NCBI RefSeq assembly: GCF_000715075.1
Contig: NC_134085.1
Coordinates: 131,668,716 to 131,732,715 of the forward strand
Origin: Nicotiana tabacum
Lineage: Eukaryota > Streptophyta > Magnoliopsida > Solanales > Solanaceae
Length of the DNA stretch: 64,000 bases
Direction: 5' to 3'
Part shown: in pieces, positions 1 to 11,390 of the stretch
Numbering within the stretch: position 1 is the stretch's first letter
Layout: each line of letters begins with the position of its first letter
Program-made: the position numbers and the translations under genes
Notes under the pieces: model-generated
The model's database searches: none
What the model was told of the DNA's origin: nothing
Seen by the model: only the letters and a program-made list of their open reading frames with translations

Positions 1-1849
1 GATTTTCATGTGTGTTATTGGGGTAAGTGATTCCTACCTGGATTTGGTTAATTTCCATGATTATGTCTTTGATTTCATCATCAAATTAGTGATTTGGGGT
101 GGAAAATTATGGGGAAATAGAGGAAGTTCTAAGGCTGAATTCTTAGGTTTTGATCGGATTTGAGTAATTTTGGTATAGTTGGACTCGTGGTTGAATGGGT
201 ATTCGGATTTTGTGACCTTTACTCGATTCCGATTTTTGACGTTTGATTAATAACTTAGTATTTCCTTATGGAATTGATTCCTTTAGCCCGTGTTGATTGT
301 ATCGCATTGTTTTTGGCTAGATTCAAGGCATTTAGAGGTCGTTTCGTGAGGCAAGGGTTTGTTGGAGTAGAGATTTGCGCGGTTTGAGGTAATTAACACT
401 TCTAAACTTGACTTTAAGAGTTCGAAACGCCAAATTATGTGTTATATGATTGGTGTTAAGGTGATGCACATGCTAGGTGAAATGTATGTGGGTGTGCACT
501 GTAAGAACTGTGACCTGGTCGATTCCATGGAATTGCATAATGTATTTATCTTGTTGATATCTATGTTTTCATCATGTGATAAAGTAATTGAGCTGCCAAT
601 CATGCTAGAAATCATGTTTAGGCTATATGTTGGTACTGTTGGGACCCACAATGGTCGTTTCCAGCTGCTTCCTTATTGATTACATTGAAATTTTGTACTC
701 AGCCATATTTATTCATTGCATAGCATACCATAATCTCCGTTGCTATTTATTGCTACATTATATCATTATGTTTGGGATAGTTTCACGACATTGTGAGCCC
801 AAGAGAGAGAGAGAGAGACTGGAGAGACTGATGACAGAGTGAGGCCGAGGGCCTGATTGAGATTGACAGTTATGGGATCGGGCTCGCTGAAACATGTTTT
901 ATTATGCCTGGATCTGGCTTATTATAGCGCTTGGGCTGAAGGAGGCCCTCTGGAGTCTGTACACACTCCCAGTGAATGCAGGTGATTATATTGAGGGATG
1001 AATCTTCCCTGGACATGGATCTTGTCTGAATTATTTATATTTGGGTATGGATCTTCCCCTGCACTGGATTGGCCTGATACAGTACTGAGGGACTGACTGT
1101 TAGTTGATGTGTGTGTGTGTGTCTATATATATATGGGATGGATCTTCCCTAGGATGGATTGGCCATATACAGTATTGAGTGATTGAGTATTCTGGGAGTG
1201 TGAGTACATGAGGCCTTCAGCGTGGTGCATCACATATGCCATGTGCATTGCCATGTAGATGTATGGAGGTTTTACTCCTCATATCATTCAAAATTGACCG
1301 ATTTTAGTTGAATTGAATTTAACTATTGAACTTGAAAGTATGCCTACACTTCTATGTTGTTATTTATATATTGAACTGTACCTGTTGAGTTTGTCACTAC
1401 CTTTCAGTCCAAAGGTTAGATTTGCTACTTATTGGGTTGGTTGTACTCACGCTACACACTGCACCTCATGTGCAGTTCCAGGTGCTTGCGGTCACGACGG
1501 TTGCTGAGTTGTGGAGTCAGGATTTTTGTAGACTATCGAGATAGTTATTTGACGTTCGCAGACCTTGACTCTCTCTCCTTATCTTTCATTTTATGTTTCA
1601 ATTTTTATTTCCAAGATGATGTACTAGACTATATCTTTATGTAGATGCTCATGTACTCGGTGACGCCCCAATTTTGGGAGAGATTTTGTATTAAATCATG
1701 ATTTCTTATTTTGCTTTTAAAATGTTTTTCCATAAATTAAACTACTTCTGTATCTATCAAAGTTGTAGCGTGTTGGAAATATCTGAGTAGTCGGCTTGCC
1801 TAATTCGATGATAGGAACCATCACGACTGGTTGGTTTTGGGTCATGACA
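1..1849 (+). mobile_element. Tekay-type chromovirus 5' LTR, left part outside window
   Basis: This stretch aligns along its length with the 3' LTR of the same element: position 1 corresponds to about 14134, so roughly the first 1.1 kb of the LTR lies upstream of the window. Shared landmarks are the donor-like GTAAGT near 23, a GA tract near 797-818, a GT/TA tract near 1108-1133, and the terminal ...GGGTCATGACA at 1849, followed at once by a primer-binding site. The LTR supplies promoter and polyadenylation signals to the element. Near its end a perfect 6-bp stem (CTGCAC at 1459, GTGCAG at 1470) is visible. The undisturbed CTCCTCAT site near 1275 shows the state before the hAT insertion into the other LTR. 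Confidence 0.85.
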
Positions 1850-1851
1850 AG

Positions 1852-1865
1852 TTGATATCAGAGCC
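1852..1865 (+). other. Primer-binding site (initiator-Met tRNA type)
   Basis: Two bases after the LTR end the sequence reads TTGATATCAGAGCC, a one-mismatch version of the TGGTATCAGAGC primer site that most plant Ty3-gypsy and copia elements use with initiator methionine tRNA. It fixes the element's orientation and the right edge of the 5' LTR. Confidence 0.85.
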
Positions 1866-2049
1866 AAGGTTACATAGGTCTCACGAGTCATGAGCAGATT
1901 TAGTAGAGTCTTACGGATTGGTATGGAGACGTCTATACTTATCTTCGAGAGGCTGCCGAAACCTTTAGGGAACTTCACATTCTTGTATTCTTGCCGTGCG
2001 GATTTGTTGATTCCGGTAACTAAACTTCTGTTATTCTATTATCTCATAG

Positions 2050-3230
2050 ATGGTGAAGACACATGCTACCGGACAGGACGGACATCCACCAGTACCACCA
2101 GCTAGGGCCATGAGAGGCCAAGGTCGCGGTAGGGGCCGTGTTAGGGGCAGAGGTGCAACTCGTACAACAGCTAGAAATAGACCCACCAGTTGTTCCAGCT
2201 TAGGAGCAGGTACCATATATGGTTGAGGCACTGGGGCAAGCTCAGGCACCAGCTTTGCCCATTGTGATTCCAGGCCTTTAGGAGGCCTTTGCTCAGATTC
2301 TAACTGTGTGCACCAACCTTGCTTAGGTGGTCTTTGTTACAGCCGCAGCAGCTACTTCTCAGGTTGGGGGAGGTACTCAGACTCCCGCTGCGCATACTCC
2401 AAAGCAGGTGATGCAGGGACTTCAGACATTGAGGGTATTACCAGCCCAGCCAGTTATAGTTGCTCAGGCTCAAATGGGTCTTGTTATGACTGATGATGAG
2501 CATATGATACTAGAGAGATTTGGGACGCTTCGGCCTCGGTCATTTAGCAGGGCTAAGTCAGAAGATGCCCAGGGCTTCTTTTGGAGACTAGTGGGGACTT
2601 TTTCACTACTTTTCAGTATACTAAGGCTGCATTTAGATAGTGGGTGGCTTATGAGAGGTGCAGCCTGGTCGGTGCAGCACCACTTATATGGTAGGAGTTC
2701 TCCATTCTCTTCTTGGAGAAGCTCATGACGCGGTCTCGAAGAGAGGGGATGCGCAGACAGTTTAAGCAGTTGCATCAAGATGATATGACTGTGACGCAGT
2801 ACGAGATTATATTTTCTGAGTTAGCCCATCATGAGGTTTGGTTGGTTCTCACTGATAGGGAGATGATTAAGAGGTTCAATGATAGCCTCACGTATCAGTT
2901 GTGGTTGCATATGACCAGGGAGAGGGTATCTAGTGCTACTTTTGACAAGGTGGTTGATATTGCTCGGTAGATTGAGATGGTCTGTAGCCAGGAGCATGGG
3001 GAGAGGGAGGCCTAGAGGCCTCATGGATCGGGTGGTTTCGGTGGTGTTCCTTTTGGGAGTCAGTTCTACCACAACACCCAGATGGCTCATCCAGTTCACC
3101 GTGGCGCATAATCCGGCCATGGTACATACAGTGCTCATTAGGGTCCGTCATCTCTCAGTGCCCTTCCAGCTCAGAGTTCGTCTCATGCACCATCAGTTCA
3201 AGGTTCATCTGTACCAGGTCCTTCTGATAG
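2050..3230 (+). pseudogene. Chromovirus gag, frameshifted and interrupted
   Basis: A Tekay-type capsid gene beginning near ATG 2050, with a Gly/Arg-rich N-terminus (RGQGRGRGRVRGRG) and then an Ala/Gln-rich linker. The run TDDEHMILERFG near 2490 leads into the Retrotrans_gag domain, whose second half (RSRREGMRRQFKQLHQDDM, TQYEIIFSELAHH, TFDKVVDIAR) is read at 2713-2970. The frame changes several times between 2160 and 2713. A TAG at 2968 stands where Gln is expected. Downstream, Ser/His/Gln-rich sequence follows, but a zinc knuckle is not reached because foreign LTR sequence starts at 3231. It would assemble virus-like particles if intact; here it cannot. Confidence 0.85.
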
Positions 3231-3746
3231 TGTTACACCTCATATTTTCGTACTTTTAAATACGTCATAAATAAATTAACCCGGAAGTGAGATGTCACGT
3301 CCCGCAGTACTACATTACGACGACGTTGCACCCTATAGTGTTGTACAATGAATTTGTCATAAGGTAACTAACATCAGTCCAAGGAAAAGATTATTTGGAG
3401 ATTATAAGGATTATGCTATTTCAAACAAGTACTAAGTAAACTTGTAAGGTGAAAGGGGAAGCATGTCAAAGAAAACGAATTTTCGTCCAAGTTTGGCATA
3501 TTGGGATAAAATACGGCTCAAGCTAAAATACTCGATATTTATGGACTAGTACCGTACAAGGTACCATATGACCATAATAGTAAGTTGTATAAGGTATGTG
3601 AAAAGTGGGTAATATTTTAAGTAAGTGAGAATAATTCTCAATTTTGCAGGTAATTGAAATTACCGGGTAACAGGACATTACCTAATTAATTGGGTATATT
3701 TTTGGATAAGTTTAAACCCCACCCCACCCCAACGTGTCATCAAGCC
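3231..3746 (+). repeat. Left arm of long inverted repeat
   Basis: About 516 bases starting TGTTACACC pair with the reverse complement of 5283-5808, with small indels and mostly substitutions of one base. Recognisable shared words include CCGGAAGTGAGATGT, AGTCCAAGGAAAAGATTAT and the C-rich ACCCCACCCCACCCC. The loop is about 1.5 kb. Confidence 0.85.
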
Positions 3747-5268
3747 ACTTCCTAAGAGATATGACTCTTAGTCTTGGTTAAATAGGTGGCACTCTAATAA
3801 GTTGTATACAAAACATTTATACAATCAAAAGGACTCCACCAACGTCCAAGAATATAAGTGGAGTTTTTGGGTTTTTTGCTTTGGTAAAAGTTTATTCAAA
3901 TTTTCTATTTTACTTTCCTTTGATATGGCTAGAACATTAATGTTCATTAACCAAGCATTTAACCAAGTACTGTCATCAGTGTGCTCTTGAAACCTGTATT
4001 TTCTTGGTAAGAGAGAATCGCACAAATCATGTATCTTAGAGAGGCAAATACCTTCAGAATTCTTATGCCCGATATGCCTATTTTATACACAAACTGCATG
4101 TGTGTTCTTCCTCGTAATCACCAAGAAGATGCAGCTTTATTTAAGTGACGTGGAATAATTTTGAAAGCTGAAATTATGGTCAAAGAAGATGCCACAGGAT
4201 TTTGCGATTCTAAGGGAGTACGGTGCAATCTTTCTCAAGAATATCATACGGATTTTTTTCACATCGATCTGCCGTTACATGTTTTCACAATTGACGTGTA
4301 ATAGGAGGATTGTCAAGAGAATTGACTCAGGTATATTAAGGCCATCCCTTCGTTCTTTTGGCATGATCCATATGATACGAACGAAACGTGCAAATGCACA
4401 AATTCCATAAATGACTCTATTCATAGAAGTATTAGAGATATCTATGTTCTTGAATTTCCATGTGTCATAATATTTTATCATCTATTCATGGGTCTCATAA
4501 AAATATGAAAGTTGAAAAGAGTTTACTTTATGATATTACTCAAAGGCAAAATGGTCTTATAACATCCTAAAAGATTTTATTAACGTACTTTGTATGCATT
4601 GCATTCATGTACACGGATCTGTGACCAGATGGCATTATATATGCGTATATATGTATGTATATATATGTATATGTGATATGGGAAAGGTTATGGCGTTATA
4701 TACGCACCACCACCTGATCAGCTGGTATACGTTGATGATTTTTCCCACAGTGGCCGATATGATATGATGGGATGCCCTTAGAGGCTGATGATATTTTGAA
4801 ACATGCACGTATGCACGACATGACATTCATACACATATGCATGATGCTAAAAATATTTCATAATTTACAGAGTTATCCAGACTTACAGGTTGAGTCAATT
4901 ACTCTATATTTCTTCCATGTCTGTTATGTACTTATTTATGTGCCTTACATACTCGGTACATTTTTCGTACTAACGTCCCTTTTGCCTGGGGACGCTGCGT
5001 TTCATGCCCACAGGTCCTGATAGACAAGTCGAGAGCCCTCCAAGTAGGCTATCAGCTCAGAGGAAGATGTTGGTGCGCTCCATTGGCTTTAGAGTTGCTT
5101 GTTTGGTTAGTATAATTTAGACGTGTATTGTTTGGTATGGCGGGACTCTGTCCCGACCTTTATGACATTTATGTACTATTAGAGGTTTGTAGACATTTGT
5201 TGTGTACGTGAGTCATCCCTTTCTCATTTTTATCGCATTATTCATTTATCATTCCATATTCCCCCCTT
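3231..5268 (+). mobile_element. Partial LTR, family D, plus orientation
   Basis: Begins TGTTACACC exactly where gag breaks off. It contains features of chromovirus LTRs in order: a donor-like TTG|GTAAGA at 4017, a TA-rich tract at 4640-4672, and a hairpin (CGTCCC at 4974, GGGACG at 4989) followed by CCCACAGGT. The canonical ...TGACA end is not found; sequence changes to the inverted copy near 5270, so the LTR is probably truncated at its 3' end. The first 516 bases are repeated inverted at 5283-5808. The short reading frames inside show no coding signature. Confidence 0.7.
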
Positions 5269-5282
5269 TAGGGGAGTACTAC

Positions 5283-5808
5283 GGCTTGATGCCACGTGGG
5301 GGTGGGGTGGGGTTTAATCTTATCAAAAAATATCCCCCATTAATTAGGTAATGTCCAGTTATCCGGTAATTAATCAATTACCTGTAAAATTAAGAATTAT
5401 TCCCACTTACTTAAAATATTACCCATTTTTCACATACCTTATACACCTTACTGTTATGGTCATATGGTACCTTGTATGGTACTAGTCCATAAATACTGAG
5501 TATTTTAGCTTGAGCTGTATTTTATCCCAACATGCCAAACTTGGACGAAAATTCATTTTCTTTGACTTGCTTCCCCTTTCACCTTTACGAATTCACTTAT
5601 TACTTGTTTGAAATAGCATAATCCTTATAATGTACAAATAATCTTTTCCTTGGACTGATGTCAGTTACCTTGTGACAAATTCAACGTACAACACTACAGG
5701 GTGAAACGTCGTTGTAATAGTAGTACTGCGGGATGTGACATCTCACTTCCGGGCTCTCATTAATTTATTTATGGCGTATTTTTCGGTACAAAAATATGGG
5801 GTGTAACA
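5283..5808 (-). mobile_element. Truncated 3' LTR of family D, right arm of inverted repeat
   Basis: Read on the minus strand this begins TGTTACACCCC at 5808 and matches the first half-kilobase of the LTR at 3231. Immediately outside (5809-5822) the minus strand has AAATGGGGGAATGA, a polypurine tract, preceded by a CATTCGAGGAGGAATG motif. So this is the start of the 3' LTR of a minus-strand element whose interior runs to the right. The rest of this LTR is missing at 5283, where the opposite-orientation copy ends. Confidence 0.8.
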
Positions 5809-6184
5809 TCATTCCCCCATTTGGAACATTCCTCCTCGAATGTTGACTCATGCGCTTATCGTTCTCATATTCCATAGCTCTTGCGAATACTTTAGTAGTC
5901 CTTTTTTCATCTAGGCAACTGTTCTGTGAATAATTCTAAAGGACAGGGCATTCCCCTCCCTTTAGGCCTCTTTCCCACGATGTGACTTGTGATTGAATTC
6001 CTTCCAATCTCGTAACTATTGCTACCTTCCATTATACAGCTTCTACGATACTGACCTTGTAAGTGTGCCTATGCGACTCTCATCTCCTTTTTCCTCCAGC
6101 TTTTAGCCAATCCTGAAGTTCTTCTCTTGGTATTTGTTGAATTTAGTATTGCTATATCTTATTTTATAGACTTGGTTATCCATT

Positions 6185-8583
6185 TGTAAGGCCCCGTGAA
6201 AATTTCTAATCAAAAACCCGAATCTCGTAGTGCCAAGTTAGGATCATGTGTTAGAAATTCATATAATTCTTCAAGGCGAGCAGGCTTGCCGCGGTTAAGA
6301 CCTTTTGGATTGATCTGTGCATTAAAAAGTTAAGAAATTATGTTTTCCAGAAAAGTGTGTTTCTGCGGTATATTATGCAGTTGCATAATAGATATGCGGG
6401 CCGCATAGTCTCCGTAGAGTCAAGCAGTGTGATGGTTACTTTTGAGGTCAACTATGCGGCCAACTACGCGATCGCATAGTCGATATTCGGGCCGCATAGT
6501 CGTCACATAATCCCCTTGGAATTTTTGTGAGGAGCAGTTCTATGTTGCATTATGCGACCGCAGAACAGGTATGTGGACCGCATTCTAGTTGCATACCCAA
6601 GCAGATTGTTCAAGTTTTTGTGAGCATTTTTGCGGTTCATTCTGCGGGCCACATGTCAATTTTGCAATCGCATATGCGATCGCAGATCTGAGTCGAGGCT
6701 CCAGATTTCTAAATTTTAAAACCGACCCCCTATCGTTATATCTTGTGCAATAGCTCATTTTGAGCATATTGTCTTTGTGCTTTAAGAGTGAGAAAGAGGG
6801 TCTAAGAGAATAGAAGTGCCTTTCATCAAAATCGCTCCACAAATCCTTGTTAAAACATTAAAGATAATCAAGTGAGGCACATAATTCTTCATCCCAGGAG
6901 GTAAGACTTCATCACCTAAGCTCTTAATTTTAAACATATCTATAAGCGGCCATTAGTGAGGTAATTCATGGGGATAAGGGTGATTACATTGCATGCATGT
7001 GTTCTTAGACGATATGGGAAAATTATAAATAGAGAGGCATGGGGAAAGAGCTAGTGTAATCTTGCATAAAAGGACTATAAGGCCTTGATGAACATTCAAC
7101 GCTTGATAAAATGCTCAAGTGAGCATAAATTATGATATTTTCTTGATTATGGGTTCAATTGTGCTACATTGCATAAATAGATTGAAGTGCAAACATTCCA
7201 GAACATTATAGGATTAAGGGAAAGCTCAATCGAGGTATATATGGCTAAAACCCCATCTTTTAGAAATTAATCTTCGTTAGTGTTTGTGTAGATGCGGTAA
7301 GATTAAGGCTGGATTGTTATATTGATTGTTGTGTCACATGAATTGGAGTTGCAATCTTATAGGCATGAAAGATGTGTCTCAATGTTCTCAAAGTGCTATT
7401 CTTGATAACTTGAAAAGGTGCAATGAATATTAAACATGTATTGAAGTGCCTAGACCTTAAATTAAGATTGAAGCTGCATATGTTATACCATCTATGTGAA
7501 GTCTCATCTATGCTTACAATTTTATTTGCTCTTGTGTGCACATATTATCATAAATTACAAATCTAACATTGAAATTGGGAATGATGTAAGATGTAGCCTA
7601 GTGCCAAATATATGACGTGATAGATGTGCCCCAAGTGCCTATGAAATGATATATGTCAAATAAAGATTGAAGTGAGATGATTGATGGAAAAGGGAAACGC
7701 CTTGGTAAGACGGCCTAGCTGATCGGGCCGAGATCAGACGTCATGTCGTACACATGGTGGTATTGTATTTGTGTTTGAAGTGTATGTCTCAAATGAGGAA
7801 ACCTAGCCGATTGGGTCGAGATCGGACTCCGCTCAAGAGAGAGGTGGTATTGTGGACAATGATGAACAATATGAAATGCCCCAAAACTAAAAGCTATGGG
7901 AAAATGATGTGAAAATTGTAGGATTCTTTTATTTGATAATGTTGTGATCATTTAAAGTGTTTGAGTCATACTTGTAATTTCCTTATTCTTGTATGCAAGT
8001 TCTTTCTAACTAGATGGTGTTTAGTTATACATACTAGTACTATTCCAGGGTACTAACGTCCCTTCTGCCGGGGGCGCTACATTTTTAAATGAATGTAGGT
8101 GGCTCCGTAGCAGACATTGCCGATCGCGCGTAGCGAAGTGTCCTCCTCTCAAAGTCTTGGTGAGCCCCTTCCTCCTTCAAGGGGTTATGTTGTATATCTT
8201 TTGTTGTAGACTTGCACTTTTGAGGTATAGCCGGGGCCTTGTTGCCGGTGTTGTTATAATTTATATTTTGTATCCGTAGAGGCTCTATAGACATTTGTGT
8301 GGGTTGTGTACGGTTGTTGGACGGTTCTATGAACTAGGTTGAAATCTTAAACTCTTGTTTCTCTAAATTGTAACTGTATGGGATCTTGGAAACTTAACTA
8401 CGGTTTAAGGTTGTGATATAAAACGAATCAACAATGTTGAATATACGATTTTGCTATTGTCTAAATAAATGAAGGCATGGTTTCTTAATAATATTGAGCT
8501 GGGTAGAACTTGTTAAAAAGTCTTGCTCAGTTGGGTTCACTCGATTGAGCGCCGGTCGCGCCTCCCGAGGTTGGGGCATGACA
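6185..8583 (+). mobile_element. Solo LTR of a chromovirus-like element, with target duplication
   Basis: A complete LTR of 2,399 bp, from TGTAAGGCCCC to GGGGCATGACA, flanked by the identical 5-bp duplication CCATT (6180-6184 and 8584-8588). No PBS or PPT adjoins it, so it is a solo LTR left by LTR-LTR recombination. In order it holds a palindromic CG-rich word array (6364-6690), a weak TATA-like ATATC near 6738, a donor-like GAG|GTAAGA at 6901, and a hairpin (CGTCCC at 8057, GGGGCG at 8071) before GTAGGTGG. The 5-bp duplication is intact and the edges are clean, so the insertion is well defined. Confidence 0.92.
6364..6690. repeat. Array of palindromic CG-rich words in solo LTR
   Basis: Short near-palindromes built from GCGG, CCGCAT and GCGATCGCA recur with irregular spacing: GCGGGCCGCAT, GCGATCGCAT, GGGCCGCATAG, GCGACCGCAG, GCGGGCCACAT and GCGATCGCAG can be picked out. 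The array lies upstream of the LTR's presumed transcription start. It has counterparts with other word sets in the other LTR families of this window. Confidence 0.75.
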
Positions 8584-10925
8584 CCATTCATATGACCTTA
8601 CTGCATCTACATAGGTCATACTAGACCATAACTCTTACCTCGATTTCTCATTGCTGAGGTCAGCTACAAAATCTCAGATTACTTTCATTGCTTATCCCAT
8701 ACGTATAAATCTATGTCCTCTAATGCTTCCACATTACTGTTCATCTTAAGAATGACAGCCTAATCTCCTCTCATACTTTATAACTTTTATCCAACCATTG
8801 TTGATTCACCTCAATTTTGATCCATAATCCACCTCTGATAACTTAACCTTTCATGTAATATTGCTGCTAGGATTCACGTTTTATCGAAGAACATCTAAAA
8901 TGATTAGATTGATCCACCTGGGGCAATACCCTACTTTCATAACCGTATCTCACAGCATCCAAATGTGATTCACCTTGTATGGGTATTTTAATCTTGTCCA
9001 ATTCATGAGATCCCTTTCTTTTATTCGTCAGATCATTACTCAATATAAGGCCCAAACGTCATTTTTTGTCTATAATAATTACAGCCTCATTCTATTAACA
9101 GGGCAGCATTCCATCTCTTCTGAATGTTATTAGTCTTAGACTTATTTGAGTTCATTCAAGCTATACTGAACTTTCTATAACTTAGAGAAACCATTAGCTT
9201 TCTTGTTTTCATGGGTCTTAATCCCGATGACTGATCCGTTCTCGTCACTATCTCACTCTCCCTTTCTCATTCTTACTCCTATCATAAAACTTTGTCGCTT
9301 TACTATACTTTAGCTTAGGACCCATACATATCTATTTATATTATTCGCGTATTTCATTCAACTTGCTTGCACCATAGATTTCCTTATGTTGTCCTGGAAC
9401 ATCAAGCGAGATATCACATTGTCTCTAACTATTCTTTACTCTCATAATCAGGATTTTCGATACCTAGACCATAGGCGAGAAGATATGCTACTGCTGCTGC
9501 TGCTATTATTCCTGGATATTGAATCCCCGCGTTTCTAGTCTTCTATCCCAAGTATGGAATATTCTCAACCTTCTGTTTTTGAGTATCTCGTTCATTGTTC
9601 ACCTTTACCTTATATTATATCTCTTTCATGACCTTCCCTTCACATATGTATAATTCACATCCACATCTTAAACTTCTATTATATTACATGCACCTCTTTA
9701 CACAATCTCATGAGAGATTCATACTAACTTTTTATGAGGTTGGGACACTTCTAACTGGTTTTTTCATAGAGCCATTATAGAATATGGCTACTGCATTATC
9801 TCTCTTGTACCTTTAATAATAAGAGTGATTCTGCAATGTTTTCGATCACGATTTCTATAATTTTTAGCGTCCAATAATTAGATTCCTGATTTACTTCGTT
9901 GATGTATATCTTTAGTTTCCTCATTCTTCTTATCGGTCTTTATGTAGGCTTAATCTACCTACTGATATGCGGTTCATGGTATTAGTTATTACGTGTAGCC
10001 TTTCATAAGTGCTGAGGAATATCCGTGATACAGTCCTTTATCTATGACCTGGGCTCAATTATTTCTTTTAACTTATACTGGAATATTCTACGGTTGTATA
10101 TGTTGAATGTATAAAAATCCAAACTCCTAAGTGCATTCATAACGTAACTAACTCTGGAGCATGAATCGAATAATTCTTTTTGTTCCATCTCAGCCTTTTT
10201 CAAATGTAAGCAATTACTTTTATTGGTCTTTTTGCCCCCTTCTTACATGCATACATAGCTTTTCTTGGTGTCCACACATATTTGAATTCTATAGAAATCA
10301 TATGATCTTGAATATCACTTCTGATTTTACTTCTCGTTCCTTAGCCGTAGTAGGTGCCACTTTCCTTTGGAGTGCTTACAATGTTGTTGTGAGACTGTTG
10401 TTACACGACCATTTCCTCCTTAGGTCATTGTGCTTAGGTTGAAGCCTTCTTCCTTATTTCCTCAGCTAGTCTCTCGTTTTAGTACTAAGGGAGAACCCTT
10501 GACTCTTGTAAAGCTGCGAGCTTATACATCGTATACTCGACGGACCTTTTGATGTCCTTCCTTGCCTATAATTATCCATAGTTACTTACCTCCATGCCCT
10601 TATTCTTGTAGGGCTGCTTCTGAACTGATATTTTGACTACCTTCCAAGTGGGACTCTCTTTTATTTTCGTAACACTTATACGGTACCTTTAACTATCCCA
10701 ACTCTTATTAGAATATTTCTCAAGGGTCACTATGTTATAACTGTAAGGATGAATTCCCTTTGTTGGGGTTCCCTATGTTTATCTTGAACGATCTGGTTAT
10801 TTGTCTGCAACCTCTTGTCTGGTCATAATTAGGCTCTTCCTGAATCAACTATTAACTACTCGTTGGCTCATTTTTACATCAATATTTTGCATAATATTTC
10901 TTAGGTTATTTCCTTTATCTAACTT

Positions 10926-11390
10926 ACCTCTCTACTTTCAGGTGGTCGGATGAGTGTTAGGGGAGCTTCAGAAGCTCAAAACTATCTTGACCACAACTCT
11001 AGTTCTAGTTTTACCATCAGCTTTAGGCTTTTATACAAAGTATTATGATGCTTCTCGGAACGGTATTGGGTATGTATTGATGTAGGAGGGTAGAGTGATT
11101 GCATATGCTTCACGTCAGTTGAAGCCTCATGAGAAGAAATACCATGTTCATGAATTGGAGTTGCCTGCCATCGTTCATGCATTGAAGATTTAGAGGCATT
11201 ATCTCTACGACATGTCTTGTGAGGTATTTACAGATCATCGGAGTCTCCAGTACTGGTTCAAACAAAAGGATCTAAATTTGAGGTAGCGAAGATGGTTGAA
11301 GCTGTTAAAAGATTATGATATTACAATTATGTATCATCCCGGGAAGGCCAATGTGGTAGCCGATGCCTTGAGTAGAAAGGCGGTGAGTAT
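10926..11390 (+). pseudogene. Chromovirus RNase H (end of reverse transcriptase)
   Basis: The Tekay element resumes with FRWSDE-like sequence, then an RNase H domain: YYDASRNGIGYVLM, then [15 protein letters not shown], then EVFTDHRSLQYWF and MYHPGKANVVADALSRK. The acidic positions (Asp in YDAS, Glu in the HELEL segment, Asp in FTDHRS, Asp in VADALS) are visible. Protease and RT are missing: the gene jumps from gag (3230) to this point across foreign sequence. In-frame TAG codons occur at 11083, 11191 and 11284, at positions where the family normally has Gln, Trp and Gln. Confidence 0.88.

Larger units (their letters stand above)
5809..10925 (-). mobile_element. Decayed interior of minus-strand family-D element
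   Basis: Apart from the polypurine tract and the shared CATTCGAGGAGGAATG signature at 5809-5842, I see no recognisable protein domain on either strand in 5843-6179 or 8589-10925. The region is AT-rich and stop-dense, with a short CTG run near 9488-9505. A solo LTR splits it at 6185-8583. It ends where the host chromovirus resumes (about 10926) without an LTR of family D at that edge, so the 5' half of this element is missing. The longest open frame (10161-10442, plus) resembles nothing I know and is probably chance. Confidence 0.55.

Noticed and set aside
10161..10442. 93-codon plus frame, Phe/Ser-rich
   Set aside because: Lies in a decayed minus-strand element; no homology recognised and composition fits chance.
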